DNA of 64,000 nt from CAYWMD01 sp964458575 (GTDB taxonomy: Bacteria > Verrucomicrobiota > Verrucomicrobiia > Limisphaerales > JADLHS01). Of this stretch, positions 52,367-61,361 are shown in pieces; the stretch's first letter is position 1, and each line of letters starts with the position of its first letter. Position numbers and translations under genes: made by a program. The stretch spans positions 1 through 64,000 of the forward strand of contig CAYWMD010000032.1 of the NCBI GenBank assembly GCA_964458575.1, read 5' to 3'. The notes under the pieces were generated by a model. It saw nothing but the letters and a program-made list of their open reading frames with translations. It ran no database searches and had not been told where the DNA came from.

Positions 52367-52861
52367 ATGAAAAGGTTGATATGGCACTGCTCCTGGGTTG
52401 CGGCATTTGTCGGTCTGTTCTGGATGGGACGGGTGAGTCCGGCAGTGGCTCAAGATCGCGGCGTTCCCACCGACCGGCTCGAACGCCTGGAGCGGCGGGT
52501 CAATGAAATGGCCGAACGCCAGGAACAATTCATGCGTCGGCAGGGAGCCCAGCGGGAGCATCGCGAACAAACGGCCCCATCCGGGCCTGACAATCTGCGC
52601 CCGCCGATGTTGCGTCCGGACCGGCCCGCCGCCGGCCCGCAGAATCCGCACGCGGCCAAACTGGTCAAGAGCCTGGGCGACACGGTGGGATTGCTCTTCC
52701 TCATCGGCATCATCTGCAACCTGCTGATGACGATCTGGATCTTCACGGACATCCGCAAACGCGGTGAGGGTTCGGGCATCTTTGTGGCGATGGCGGTGGT
52801 GGCGGGAATTCCCGCGGCCATCATTTACGCGCTCACGCGGATTGCCGACAAAAAACCCTGA
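52367..52861 (+). CDS. Membrane protein with coiled-coil segment, hypothetical
   Basis: A 164-residue protein with signal peptide (HCSWVAAFVGLFWMGRVSPAVAQ), a charged coiled coil (TDRLERLERRVNEMAERQEQFMRRQ), a Pro-rich linker and two C-terminal helices (TVGLLFLIGIICNLLMTIWIF; GIFVAMAVVAGIPAAIIYAL). A strong ribosome binding site GGAGG lies 6 bp before ATG 52367. No family recognised. Confidence 0.65.
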   Translation: MKRLIWHCSWVAAFVGLFWMGRVSPAVAQDRGVPTDRLERLERRVNEMAERQEQFMRRQGAQREHREQTAPSGPDNLRPPMLRPDRPAAGPQNPHAAKLVKSLGDTVGLLFLIGIICNLLMTIWIFTDIRKRGEGSGIFVAMAVVAGIPAAIIYALTRIADKKP

Positions 52862-52914
52862 TTGAGCGGGCGCGTCGCCCCTGACGACACGCGGCAGATC
52901 GGATGTCTGCAGTG

Positions 52915-54042
52915 TTACTTTGCAGCGCGCGCCCGGACTGCGTCCAACTCGATTTCGAACAGCAGGTCCTGCCGGCAAATACCGCAGCCGGCGCTGATGG
53001 CCGGCAGCCTTCGCAATTCATGCCGGTCGCACCAATCGGAAAAAACCCGGGCGTCAGCCGGGGTCTTGAAATACGCCGTGGCACGGGTCACATCCGCGAA
53101 CGACATGCCGCGCGATTCCAGAATCGCCTCCACCACCCGCATGGACAGGCCGATCTGCGCCCGCAAATCCCCAACGTGAGCCGTACGCCCTTCCGGCTCG
53201 ATGCTCGCCGTGCCGGAAATCAGCAACCGCCGTGATCCGGCGGACTTAACCTCCACCGCCCGGCTGAAGCGGCTGCCGTATGCGCAAGCTGGACACTGGA
53301 GCGGCGACGGTACTTCGATGGCGTGGGCGAACGAGCCTAAGGGTTGCATCGCCAGCGCGCCGACGGTTAATGCCGCGCCGATGGGGTTCCTGCCCTCGAC
53401 GCCCGTGCTCGCGGGCAGGCAGCCGGACCGAAACACTGTCTCCGAGTACGCCCGGGCCCGCGCTTCATTGAACGCATCGTACCAGGAAAGGAGATTGTCG
53501 AGAAAAAACCATGTCCGCACCACGTCTCCCAGCGTGAAGTCCGCTTGCGCCAGCACGGTTTGCATTTGGTCCAAAGTCCGCTCCGTCTGTTCGACTCGCG
53601 TGCCCTTGACTGCATCTGGCACGAGGCCGCCCAACAAACAGAATCGCGCATCGCCGTCCTCGAACACTGATCCGACCACGCGTCCGGACAACGCGAGCCG
53701 GTCCACCTTGCCGCCATGGCAAGCAAATACTTGAATCCCGGCGATGGGGGCGTTGTTGCACGCCAGCCCCTCAACCCACGTTACCGGCCAGTTGATCTGG
53801 CCGAACACGTGAAGCATCGCGTCATTTGTCGTGGCCGCCATATCCACGGGGCCGTAAATCATCAATTTGAGGATCGTGGCCGCTGACTCCTTCAACGAGC
53901 GTTCGAGCCGCCGGACGATTTCGAGCAAGCTTTCGTCCGCGTGCGGTTTGAGGGTGAACGTGAATTCCCGGCTGCGTCCCGGCGGTGTGCGCTGGTCTTC
54001 CAGGTTGCGCGCATAAGAACTGAATTGCGTCATCGTGAACAT
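52915..54042 (-). CDS. Tandem Rid/YjgF-fold protein (chorismatase-like)
   Basis: A 375-residue protein with Rid-type units: one around 90-240 (DRLALSGRVVGS...RTLDQMQTVLAQADFTLGDVVRTWFFLDNLLSWYDAFNEARARAY) and one around 260-370 (RRLLISGTASIEPEGRTAHVGDLRAQIGLSMRVVEAILESRGMSFADVTRATAYFKTPADARVF). The second ends CGICRQDLLFEIELDA, where canonical RidA has a catalytic Arg in the VARxDL-like strand. Length and double-unit layout recall the FkbO/Hyg5 chorismatases as well as long Rid paralogues; which it is cannot be decided here. ATG 54042 is used (54033 also possible). Confidence 0.7.
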   Translation of the reverse strand: MFTMTQFSSYARNLEDQRTPPGRSREFTFTLKPHADESLLEIVRRLERSLKESAATILKLMIYGPVDMAATTNDAMLHVFGQINWPVTWVEGLACNNAPIAGIQVFACHGGKVDRLALSGRVVGSVFEDGDARFCLLGGLVPDAVKGTRVEQTERTLDQMQTVLAQADFTLGDVVRTWFFLDNLLSWYDAFNEARARAYSETVFRSGCLPASTGVEGRNPIGAALTVGALAMQPLGSFAHAIEVPSPLQCPACAYGSRFSRAVEVKSAGSRRLLISGTASIEPEGRTAHVGDLRAQIGLSMRVVEAILESRGMSFADVTRATAYFKTPADARVFSDWCDRHELRRLPAISAGCGICRQDLLFEIELDAVRARAAK

Positions 54043-54144
54043 CAGACGTTCACGCCGCACCGCCAGTTATAACACCATTTTTGCCGCGTGCCGGACAAAA
54101 ATGGTGTTGAAACTCGCGGCCACCCTGAGCGTCTGAACTCAGTG

Positions 54145-55737
54145 ATGCTTCTGTCACGGCGTGCATCTCTTTGTGCCTTCTGTTTTGCGGGAATCGTCAC
54201 GATGGGTTTCACCATCGCCCTTCCGTTGGCAACCGCGGCGGCGCCGAGTCCCTATGAAACCGGCACCGCGCCAGCCGCCGCCAACCAGATTGATGAACTG
54301 GTCCTCGGCCGGTTGAAACAACTGGGGATTGAACCGGCCAAACCCTGCTCGGACGCGGTGTTTGTCCGGCGGGTCTGCCTCGATGTGACTGGCACGCTGC
54401 CCACCGGCTTCGAGGCCCGTGAGTTCATCCTGAACAAAAATCCCGGTAAGCGCCGCGCCTTGATTGAAAAGTTGCTGGCCGACGATGCGTTCGCCGATTA
54501 CTGGGCGATGAAATGGAGCGACCTGCTGCGCGTGAAAGCGGAGTTTCCCATCAACCTCTGGCCCAACGCGGCGCAGGCGTATCACCGCTGGATTCGCGCC
54601 AGCGTCAAGGAGAACAAACCCTACGACCGGTTCGTCCGCGAATTGCTCACTTCCAGCGGCAGTAACTTTCGTGCGCCCCCGGTGAATTTTTATCGCGCCA
54701 TGCAGAACCGCGAGCCGTCGGGCATCGCGCAGACCGTGGCGCTGACTTTCATGGGCACACGCGCCGAAAACTGGCCGAAGGAAAAGCTCGCCGGCCTGGC
54801 CGCGTTCTTTTCGCAGATTGGCTACAAGTCCACGGCGGAGTGGAAGGAGGAGATCGTCTTCTTTGATCCGGGCAAATCGAACGCACCCGCGGCCGCAACG
54901 TTCCCGAACGGGAAAACCATTTCGCTTTCGCCCGACCAAGACCCGCGCGAAGTGTTCGCCGATTGGCTGATTGACCCCAAGAACCCGTGGTTCACGCGCA
55001 ACATCGCCAACCGCGTTTGGGCTTGGCTACTGGGGCGCGGCATCATTCACGAGCCGGACGACATTCGACCGGACAATCCGCCCAGCAATCCCGAACTGCT
55101 CGCATTCCTGGAAACAGAACTCGTTTCGTCCCACTACGATCTCAAGCAACTTTTCCGGCTGATTCTCAATTCTCAAGTTTACCAGCTTTCTTCCATGCCC
55201 GGCACGGACAAGCCTGAAGCCGCCGCGAACTTTGCACATTATCCCTTGCGCCGGCTGGACGCCGAAGTGTTGATTGACGCGCTCAATCAAATCACCACCT
55301 CGACTGAGAAATACTCCAGCCCCATCCCCGAACCGTTCACGTTCATCCCGGAAGACCAGCGCTCGATTGCGTTGCCCGACGGCAGCATCACGAGTTCGTT
55401 TCTGGAATTGTTCGGCCGTCCGCCGCGCGACACCGGTCTGGAATCCGAGCGCAACAACCGCATCACCGCCGCGCAGCGGTTGCACCTGCTCAACTCCGGT
55501 CATGTCCTGCGCAAGCTCAGCCAAAGCCGCATGGTCGAATATCAAAGTTCCGCCAAGAAGACTCCGCGCGAGCTCACGGCCGGAATTTATCTGGGCGTTC
55601 TGTCGCGCTTTCCCACGGAGGAAGAAATGAAGACCGTGGAATCGTATGTCCAAACCGGCAAAGCCAAAGGTCGTGAAGCGGCCGTGGACCTCGCGTGGGC
55701 TTTGATCAACAGCCCGGAGTTTTTGTATCGGCACTGA
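54145..55737 (+). CDS. DUF1549/DUF1553 (PSCyt2/PSD1) secreted protein
   Basis: A 530-residue exported protein of a family greatly expanded in Planctomycetes and Verrucomicrobia. After a signal peptide the DUF1549 part begins INQIDELVLGRLKQLGIEPAKPCSDAVFVRRVCLDVTGTLPT, a signature of the family, and includes LIEKLLADDAFADYWAMKWSDLLRV. The DUF1553 part holds WFTRNIANRVWAWLLGRGIIHEPDDIRPDNPPSNPELL, then LRRLDAEVLIDALNQIT and the end AWALINSPEFLYRH. It lacks an N-terminal cytochrome module and the intervening LamG-like insertions of longer members. It starts a four-gene operon; the family almost always sits upstream of a DUF1501 gene, as here, with one gene between. Confidence 0.9.
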   Translation: MLLSRRASLCAFCFAGIVTMGFTIALPLATAAAPSPYETGTAPAAANQIDELVLGRLKQLGIEPAKPCSDAVFVRRVCLDVTGTLPTGFEAREFILNKNPGKRRALIEKLLADDAFADYWAMKWSDLLRVKAEFPINLWPNAAQAYHRWIRASVKENKPYDRFVRELLTSSGSNFRAPPVNFYRAMQNREPSGIAQTVALTFMGTRAENWPKEKLAGLAAFFSQIGYKSTAEWKEEIVFFDPGKSNAPAAATFPNGKTISLSPDQDPREVFADWLIDPKNPWFTRNIANRVWAWLLGRGIIHEPDDIRPDNPPSNPELLAFLETELVSSHYDLKQLFRLILNSQVYQLSSMPGTDKPEAAANFAHYPLRRLDAEVLIDALNQITTSTEKYSSPIPEPFTFIPEDQRSIALPDGSITSSFLELFGRPPRDTGLESERNNRITAAQRLHLLNSGHVLRKLSQSRMVEYQSSAKKTPRELTAGIYLGVLSRFPTEEEMKTVESYVQTGKAKGREAAVDLAWALINSPEFLYRH

Positions 55738-55753
55738 CGGTGAAATCAATCCC

Positions 55754-57214
55754 ATGAACATCCAACAAGACCGCCGAACCTTTCTTAAATCCACCGCCGC
55801 GCTCGCCGCGCTCGCCGTCTGGCCGCTGGGTTGCGCCACGACTCCGTCGGCGCAACTCAGTGCTTCGTCGCGAAAGAAAAAACCCGCCGTGATTCGCGGG
55901 GCGTTCTTTTATCCGCCGGCGGACGATGTGCTCGCGGGCAAGGCCGAGGACGGTTGGGCCAAGCATCAATGGTTCACGTGGCCGGGCAATCAGTTCGAGC
56001 CGGAAGCGCAGCAGGCGAAATTCATGGCCAAGGTGCGCGAACTGACCGCCGACCTCGACCTCACGCTCGCGTTGGAAGAAAAGCCGCTTTGCACCGACGC
56101 CGGCATCCGGGCATTTCTAAACAGCGTTGAGGCATCAAAGCCGGATGCACTGCTGCTGTTCAACTTCTGGAACAGTTTCAGCGCGAAGCTCAAGCCGGTT
56201 TTGGAAGAATTCAAAGGCCCGATCATTCTCTATCATCCCGTGGGCGCGAATCATCAGTTGCCGCCTGAATACTTCCGCACGGCGGCGCGCGTGCAATACA
56301 TCCATTCCATCGAAAACTGGACGGCGCTGGAGCGGGGCTTGCGTGCCGTTCATGCCCGGACGCGCATGGCGCAGGGACGGCTGTTGCGGGTTTCCGGCCA
56401 GCTCGCCAAGGAGACTGATGCAACCGAACCGTTCTTCGGCACGGCGATCCACGGCGTCCCGGCCGATCATTTCAACCAGCTTTACGACGAACTCCAGGTC
56501 ACTGCTGAGATGGAGCGCATGGCTCGGTCCGTTCGCCGCCACGCACGTCATGTCCGCGATTTGCAGGAGAACGCCTTCGCGGATGCGGTGCGTTCGCACG
56601 TGGCGGTGCAAAAGCTCATGGACCGGCACGGCGCGGACGCCATCACCATCGAGTGTTTGTTTCTCAAGCATCGCAAGCCGTGTCTGAGCTTTGCCGTGAA
56701 CAACGGCAATCTCGTGCCGTGCGGCTGCGAAAACGATTTGAACGCCAGCCTGTCGCTCATGCTCGGCGCGGGTCTGTTCGGGCGCGGCGGTTTCCAGCAC
56801 AACCCGGAGTTCGACACGGAGCAGAATCTTTATTTTGCGTCGCACTGCACCTGCACGCCAAAACTGCACGGGCCGAAAGGGCGCGAGGCGACTTACGACC
56901 TGCGTCCGTTCTTCCATCAGATGCCGAAGACCATGGCCTTGGATGTGCAATGGCCGCCGCACGAACCGGCGACGTTGTTCAAATACCAGAGCGAGAAAAA
57001 AACGCTGAACGCCTGGCGCGGCAACGTGATTTCGTCGCCCGGTACGCCGCCGACGGGCGGTTGCGCGACGCGCGTGCTGGTGAAACTGGACAGCGTGCCG
57101 GACGTTTGCAGCGTTTACGCCGGCCCGCATCCGGTTCTGTATTGCGGCGATTTCGCGCGGCACGCGAAAACGTTCGCGCAGCTTTACGGGCTGGACATCC
57201 GAACCAATGCCTGA
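55754..57214 (+). CDS. Secreted L-fucose/arabinose isomerase-fold protein
   Basis: A 486-residue protein with a Tat-type signal RRTFLKSTAALAALAVWPLGC that also contains a possible lipobox Cys. The body resembles the L-fucose isomerase/L-arabinose isomerase fold: an N-terminal two-domain part (ALLLFNFWNSFSAKLKPVLEE, IILYHPVGANHQLPPE) and a C-terminal part with ITIECLFLKHRKPCLSFAVNNGNLVPCGCENDLNASLSLML, where the fold has metal-binding Glu and Asp. A Cys-rich stretch SHCTCTPKLHG follows. Being exported, it is unlikely to be a metabolic isomerase; role unknown. It is 16 bp after the DUF1549 gene. Confidence 0.7.
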   Translation: MNIQQDRRTFLKSTAALAALAVWPLGCATTPSAQLSASSRKKKPAVIRGAFFYPPADDVLAGKAEDGWAKHQWFTWPGNQFEPEAQQAKFMAKVRELTADLDLTLALEEKPLCTDAGIRAFLNSVEASKPDALLLFNFWNSFSAKLKPVLEEFKGPIILYHPVGANHQLPPEYFRTAARVQYIHSIENWTALERGLRAVHARTRMAQGRLLRVSGQLAKETDATEPFFGTAIHGVPADHFNQLYDELQVTAEMERMARSVRRHARHVRDLQENAFADAVRSHVAVQKLMDRHGADAITIECLFLKHRKPCLSFAVNNGNLVPCGCENDLNASLSLMLGAGLFGRGGFQHNPEFDTEQNLYFASHCTCTPKLHGPKGREATYDLRPFFHQMPKTMALDVQWPPHEPATLFKYQSEKKTLNAWRGNVISSPGTPPTGGCATRVLVKLDSVPDVCSVYAGPHPVLYCGDFARHAKTFAQLYGLDIRTNA

Positions 57215-57238
57215 CCGGGAAGAAGACGAGGTGACAAG

Positions 57239-58627
57239 ATGAGCACGAACCGAATTGAGAAATCACTGGCCGGCGATGCCGCGCGGCTGTGGCAAGCCAT
57301 CGGTGCGCCCCTTTCCCGGCGCGAAGCGTTACGGCGATGTTTGTTTGGCACGGGCGGACTGCTGTTGCTCAACGGCTGGAGCACACGCGCCTTCGCGGCG
57401 ACACCCAAAGCCCGCGCGAAATCCGTGATTCAAGTCTGGCTCTGGGGCGGACCTTGTCACATTGACACGTTCGATCCAAAACCGGAGGCCGGCAAGGACT
57501 ACTGCGGCAGCCTCGACAGCCCGATTGAGACGAACGTGAGCGGAATCCGCATCGGCCAGTTGCTGCCCTTGCTGGCGAAACAGGCGGACAAGTTTTCGCT
57601 CATCCGCAGCATGACGCACGGCAACAACGGTCACGAAACCGCGGCTTACATGGTTCAAACCGGCCGCAACTCCGGCGGGCGGGAGGTTTTTCCGAGCGCC
57701 GGCGCGGTGGTGTCGTTGTTCAAAGGTTACGACGCGGGTTATCAGGGAATGATTCCGCCTTACATCGTGCTGACCGAACCGCAGGGCCGGTTTTCGGAGG
57801 CGGGATTCCTAGGCGGCAAATACAAACCGTTCGCGACCGGCGGCGATCCGGGCAAACCCAAGTTCGAGGTGGAAGGCATCGTCGCGCCGGGCGTAACCGA
57901 TGAACGCCAGAAAAACCGGCGCGAGTTGCTTCACCAACTCAACACCCTCGGCAAGACCATGCCGGGCGACGCCACGCTCAAGACGCTCTACCAGTCCGAG
58001 GACCAGGCCTACGAATTGATTCTCGGCGACGCGGGGAAGTTGTTCGATCTCGCGCAGGAAAAGGATGAGTTGCGCGACCGTTACGGGCGAAACACCTTCG
58101 GCCAATCCTGCCTGATGGCGCGGCGGCTCGTGGAAAAAGGCGTGCCTTACGTCACCATCAACTACAAAGGCTGGGACACGCACAAGCAGCACTTTCAAAC
58201 GATGAGCCGCAAGCTGCCGGAGCTGGACAAGGGTTTGGCGACGTTGTTGCAGGACCTCGCTGATCGCGGGCTGCTCGACAGCACCATCGTCTGGGCCAGC
58301 GGCGAGTTCGGGCGCACGCCGAAAGTTCAAAACGAATCGCCGTGGAACGGCGGGCGCAGTCATTGGGGCAAGGTTTTTTCGGCGCTCGTGGCGGGTGGCG
58401 GATTCAAAGGCGGACAAGTGGTCGGCTCGTCGGATGCCAAGGGCGAAGAGGTAAAGGAACGTCCGGTGTATCCCGTGGACCTTATCGGCAGCATTTACGA
58501 ACTGATGGGCATTGACGGCAACGCACCCCTGCCCAATCCGCAAGGACTGCCGCTTACGGTGCTGCCGGGTGTTGCCGACAATGTGAAATCAGGTGGGCGG
58601 CTGAAAGAAATTATCGGAGGTGTGTGA
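57239..58627 (+). CDS. DUF1501 secreted protein (sulfatase-like fold)
   Basis: A 462-residue exported protein with a twin-arginine-like signal (SRREALRRCLFGTGGLLLLNG). Family motifs: SVIQVWLWGGPCHIDTFDPKP, RSMTHGNNGHETAAYMVQTGR, YGRNTFGQSCLMARRLVEKGVPYVTI, GWDTHKQHF and WASGEFGRTPKVQN. DUF1501 proteins have an alkaline-phosphatase-like fold; the substrate is unknown. It is translationally coupled to the next gene by a TGATG overlap. With the DUF1549 gene it forms the partnership typical of these phyla. Confidence 0.92.
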   Translation: MSTNRIEKSLAGDAARLWQAIGAPLSRREALRRCLFGTGGLLLLNGWSTRAFAATPKARAKSVIQVWLWGGPCHIDTFDPKPEAGKDYCGSLDSPIETNVSGIRIGQLLPLLAKQADKFSLIRSMTHGNNGHETAAYMVQTGRNSGGREVFPSAGAVVSLFKGYDAGYQGMIPPYIVLTEPQGRFSEAGFLGGKYKPFATGGDPGKPKFEVEGIVAPGVTDERQKNRRELLHQLNTLGKTMPGDATLKTLYQSEDQAYELILGDAGKLFDLAQEKDELRDRYGRNTFGQSCLMARRLVEKGVPYVTINYKGWDTHKQHFQTMSRKLPELDKGLATLLQDLADRGLLDSTIVWASGEFGRTPKVQNESPWNGGRSHWGKVFSALVAGGGFKGGQVVGSSDAKGEEVKERPVYPVDLIGSIYELMGIDGNAPLPNPQGLPLTVLPGVADNVKSGGRLKEIIGGV

Positions 58628-60771
58628 TGAAGCCCAGCTCCATGAACTTTTGGGAAGATCCAACATCCAACATCGAACACCCAACGTCCAAGAATTGCTC
58701 GAACGGGAGACATTGGATGTTCGATGTTGGATGTTCGGTGTTGGATGTTTTCCTTCGGTCGAGATTATTGGGATTGGCCTCGAGCGTGTTAATTTTGTTG
58801 TTTGCCGCCGCGCCCGCGGTTGCCCAACCACAACAGCGCCAGCCCCGCATTGGCTACGTCTATCCCGCTGGCGCACGGCAAGGCGCGACTTCCCAGGTCG
58901 TCGTGGGCGGTCAATTCCTGAACGACGTTACGAACGCGTTTGTCTCCGGCGCAGGCATCAAGGCGACGGTCGTCGAGTTCAACAAGCCGATGAATCAGGG
59001 GCAGTTCAACCAGTTGCGCGACCAGATGCGGGAATTGCAGGATCGCCGACAGGCCGCGATGCGGGACGAGCGGCGTCGAGTGAAAAACTCCACGAACGTA
59101 TGGACCGCCGTGGATGAGCAGACGATCGAAGAACTCAGATTGAAGATCATCAAGAACCCGCCCAATCGGAACGCGACACCGGCTATTGCCGAAGTCGCCA
59201 TTCTTAAGGTCACGGTCGCGGCGGACGCCGAACCGGGCACGCACGAAATCAGACTAGGGACACCGGCGGGCCTCACCAATCCGCTCAAGTTTTTCGTTGG
59301 CCAACTGCCGGAATTTTCGGATCCACCCGCGCGAGCCGCCAACCCGGACGTGGATCGCTTCCGCGAACGTTTCGGCCGGCAACCTCTAGCTCCCGCCCCG
59401 AAGACCGAACCGCGCGTCACCTTGCCCGCCATCATCAACGGCCAGATCATGCCCGGCGAAGTGGACCGATTTCGCTTCACCGCGCGCAAAGGCCAGCAAC
59501 TCGTCATCGCCGCCAGCGCGCGGGAGTTGATTCCCTACCTCGCCGACGCCGTGCCCGGCTGGTTTCAAGCCACGCTCGCGCTTTACGACGCCAGGGGAAA
59601 TGAACTCGCTTACGACGACGACTATCGTTTTCATCCCGACCCGGTGCTTCACTACGAAATTCCGAAGGACGGCGAGTATGTGCTCGAAATCAAGGACGCC
59701 ATCTACCGTGGCCGCGAGGATTTTGTGTATCGCATTTCGGTGGGCGAACTGCCGTTCGTGACGAGCATTTTCCCTTTGGGCGGCCCCGATAACTCGCCAA
59801 CCACCGTCGAGTTGAAGGGCTGGAATCTGCCTGAAACCAGCCTGAAAGTGGAGGCCAAGGATGGCGGCCCCTCGGTTCAAACCGTTTCCATTCGCAAAGA
59901 CGGGCGCGTTTCCAACCGCCTGCCCTTCGCCGTGGATAATTTGCCGGAGTGTCTGGAAAAGGAATCGAACAACACCGCGTTGAACGCGCAAAAAGTCTCG
60001 CTGCCCATCGTCGTCAATGGACGAATATCCGAAGCTGGCGATGCGGATGTGTTTCAATTCACTGGCCGCGTCGGGGATCAGATTGTCGCCGAGGTCTATG
60101 CGCGCCGGCTCGATTCGCCGTTGGACTCCGCGCTCAAAGTCACCGACGCAAAGGGCCAACAACTCGCGTTCAACGACGATTACGAAGACAAGGCTTCCGG
60201 CTTGAACACGCACCACGCGGATTCCTACCTCACGGCCACGTTGCCCGCCAACGGGACATACTTCGTTCAACTGAGCGACGTGCAACGTCAGGGCGGCGCG
60301 GCCTACGGCTATCGCCTGCGTCTCAGCGCGCCGCGACCGGACTTTGAACTGCGCATCGTGCCTTCCAGCTTGAGCGCGCGCCCCGGCTCAATCGCCACGC
60401 TGACCGCTTACGCGTTGCGCAAGGACGGCTTCACCAACGACATCATCGTCTTCCTGAGCGACGCGCCGGAGGGATTCAAGCTCAGCAGTGGAAAAATTTC
60501 CGGCACGAACGAGCAAGTCCGCCTCACACTCAATGTTCCTTTCAGGGCGCAGCCAGAGCCAGTGACCCTGAGTCTGGCCGGCCGCGCCATCGTCGCGGGT
60601 GACGCGGTGACTCGTCCAGCCGTGCCGGCGGAAGACATGATGCAAGCGTTCGCCTACCGGCATCTGGTTCCTTCGGAGAATCTGGAAATCGCCGTCTTGG
60701 GCCGCGGCAAATTCGGCGGCCCGTTCCGAAACGCGGAACCTCTGCCAACGAAACCGCGCAAATCGAGGTAG
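58627..60771 (+). CDS. Secreted protein with pre-peptidase C-terminal (PPC)-like domains
   Basis: A 714-residue secreted protein. The N-terminus is odd: residues about 11-42 are encoded by a repeat element, and the signal peptide follows (LGLASSVLILLFAAAPAVAQ). Thereafter come QPRIGYVYPAGARQGATSQVVVGGQFL (a typical start of these proteins), PPC-type beta-sandwiches (INGQIMPGEVDRFRFTARKGQQLVIAASARELIPYLADA, VNGRISEAGDADVFQFTGRVGDQIVAEVYARRLDSPLDSALKV) and Ig-like parts. No protease domain is present. It ends the DUF1549 operon. ATG 58627 overlaps the previous stop; a start after the repeat would need GTG/TTG, so translation through the repeat is most likely. Confidence 0.82.
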   Translation: MKPSSMNFWEDPTSNIEHPTSKNCSNGRHWMFDVGCSVLDVFLRSRLLGLASSVLILLFAAAPAVAQPQQRQPRIGYVYPAGARQGATSQVVVGGQFLNDVTNAFVSGAGIKATVVEFNKPMNQGQFNQLRDQMRELQDRRQAAMRDERRRVKNSTNVWTAVDEQTIEELRLKIIKNPPNRNATPAIAEVAILKVTVAADAEPGTHEIRLGTPAGLTNPLKFFVGQLPEFSDPPARAANPDVDRFRERFGRQPLAPAPKTEPRVTLPAIINGQIMPGEVDRFRFTARKGQQLVIAASARELIPYLADAVPGWFQATLALYDARGNELAYDDDYRFHPDPVLHYEIPKDGEYVLEIKDAIYRGREDFVYRISVGELPFVTSIFPLGGPDNSPTTVELKGWNLPETSLKVEAKDGGPSVQTVSIRKDGRVSNRLPFAVDNLPECLEKESNNTALNAQKVSLPIVVNGRISEAGDADVFQFTGRVGDQIVAEVYARRLDSPLDSALKVTDAKGQQLAFNDDYEDKASGLNTHHADSYLTATLPANGTYFVQLSDVQRQGGAAYGYRLRLSAPRPDFELRIVPSSLSARPGSIATLTAYALRKDGFTNDIIVFLSDAPEGFKLSSGKISGTNEQVRLTLNVPFRAQPEPVTLSLAGRAIVAGDAVTRPAVPAEDMMQAFAYRHLVPSENLEIAVLGRGKFGGPFRNAEPLPTKPRKSR
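58658..58752. repeat. CCAACAT/TGGATGTT inverted repeat inside the PPC protein gene
   Basis: Left arm 58658-58692 (ATCCAACATCCAACATCGAA..) and right arm 58711-58752 (CATTGGATGTTCGATGTTGG..) are degenerate tandems of CCAACAT and TGGATGTT in complementary sense. Together they encode DPTSNIEHPTSKNCSNG...WMFDVGCSVLDVFL between the start codon and the signal peptide. Confidence 0.85.
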
Positions 60772-60785
60772 TCGCGCGTCGGGTT

Positions 60786-61286
60786 TCAATTCACCGACCG
60801 GTAAATCACGTTCGTCGCGAACAGGGCGATCATCATGACGCTGATGGAGCATTTGCCCACCACACCCAGCAGCAACCCGACCACCGCACCCAACCCAGCC
60901 TTGGCCGCGGGCTTGAGTTCCTTGCGTCCCAGCAGTTCAAACAACGTCGCGCCGATGAACGGGCCGAGAATGATTCCGGGCAGGCTGAAAAAAAGTCCGA
61001 TCACGCCCCCGATGACCGCGCCTATCGCGCCGCGCCAGGTCGCGCCAAATTTTTTTGCGCCCAGCATGGTGGCCAGGAAATCAAGCAGCAACGCCACCAG
61101 CGCCAGCAGCACCAGGATCACCATCACCAGGTTGCTGGCGCTCGTTGCACCGAAGTAGAGCCGGTGCGCCACCGCGCCCACCAGAACGAGTGGCGTCCCG
61201 GGCAGCGCGGGCAGAATGTTGCCCAGCAACCCGATCAGCATGATGACCAGCGCCACGCTCAGACCGATGATTTGTTCCCACGTCAC
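60786..61286 (-). CDS. DUF456 membrane protein
   Basis: A 166-residue protein with five to six hydrophobic helices and the DUF456 pattern: GLLGNILPALPGTPLVLVGAVAHRLYFG, LDFLATMLGAKKFGATWRGAIGAVIGGVIGLFFSLPGIILGPFIGATLFELLGRK and KAGLGAVVGLLLGVVGK. The duplicated Gly-rich helix pairs are the family signature. Function unknown. Convergent with the PPC gene. Confidence 0.88.
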   Translation of the reverse strand: MTWEQIIGLSVALVIMLIGLLGNILPALPGTPLVLVGAVAHRLYFGATSASNLVMVILVLLALVALLLDFLATMLGAKKFGATWRGAIGAVIGGVIGLFFSLPGIILGPFIGATLFELLGRKELKPAAKAGLGAVVGLLLGVVGKCSISVMMIALFATNVIYRSVN

Positions 61287-61361
61287 GCCCCGACTTTAGC
61301 ACAAGACGCATGGGCGCGGAAATCGTTTCCGAGGTGGCGAGACCGGCACGGCACCCGTTCG

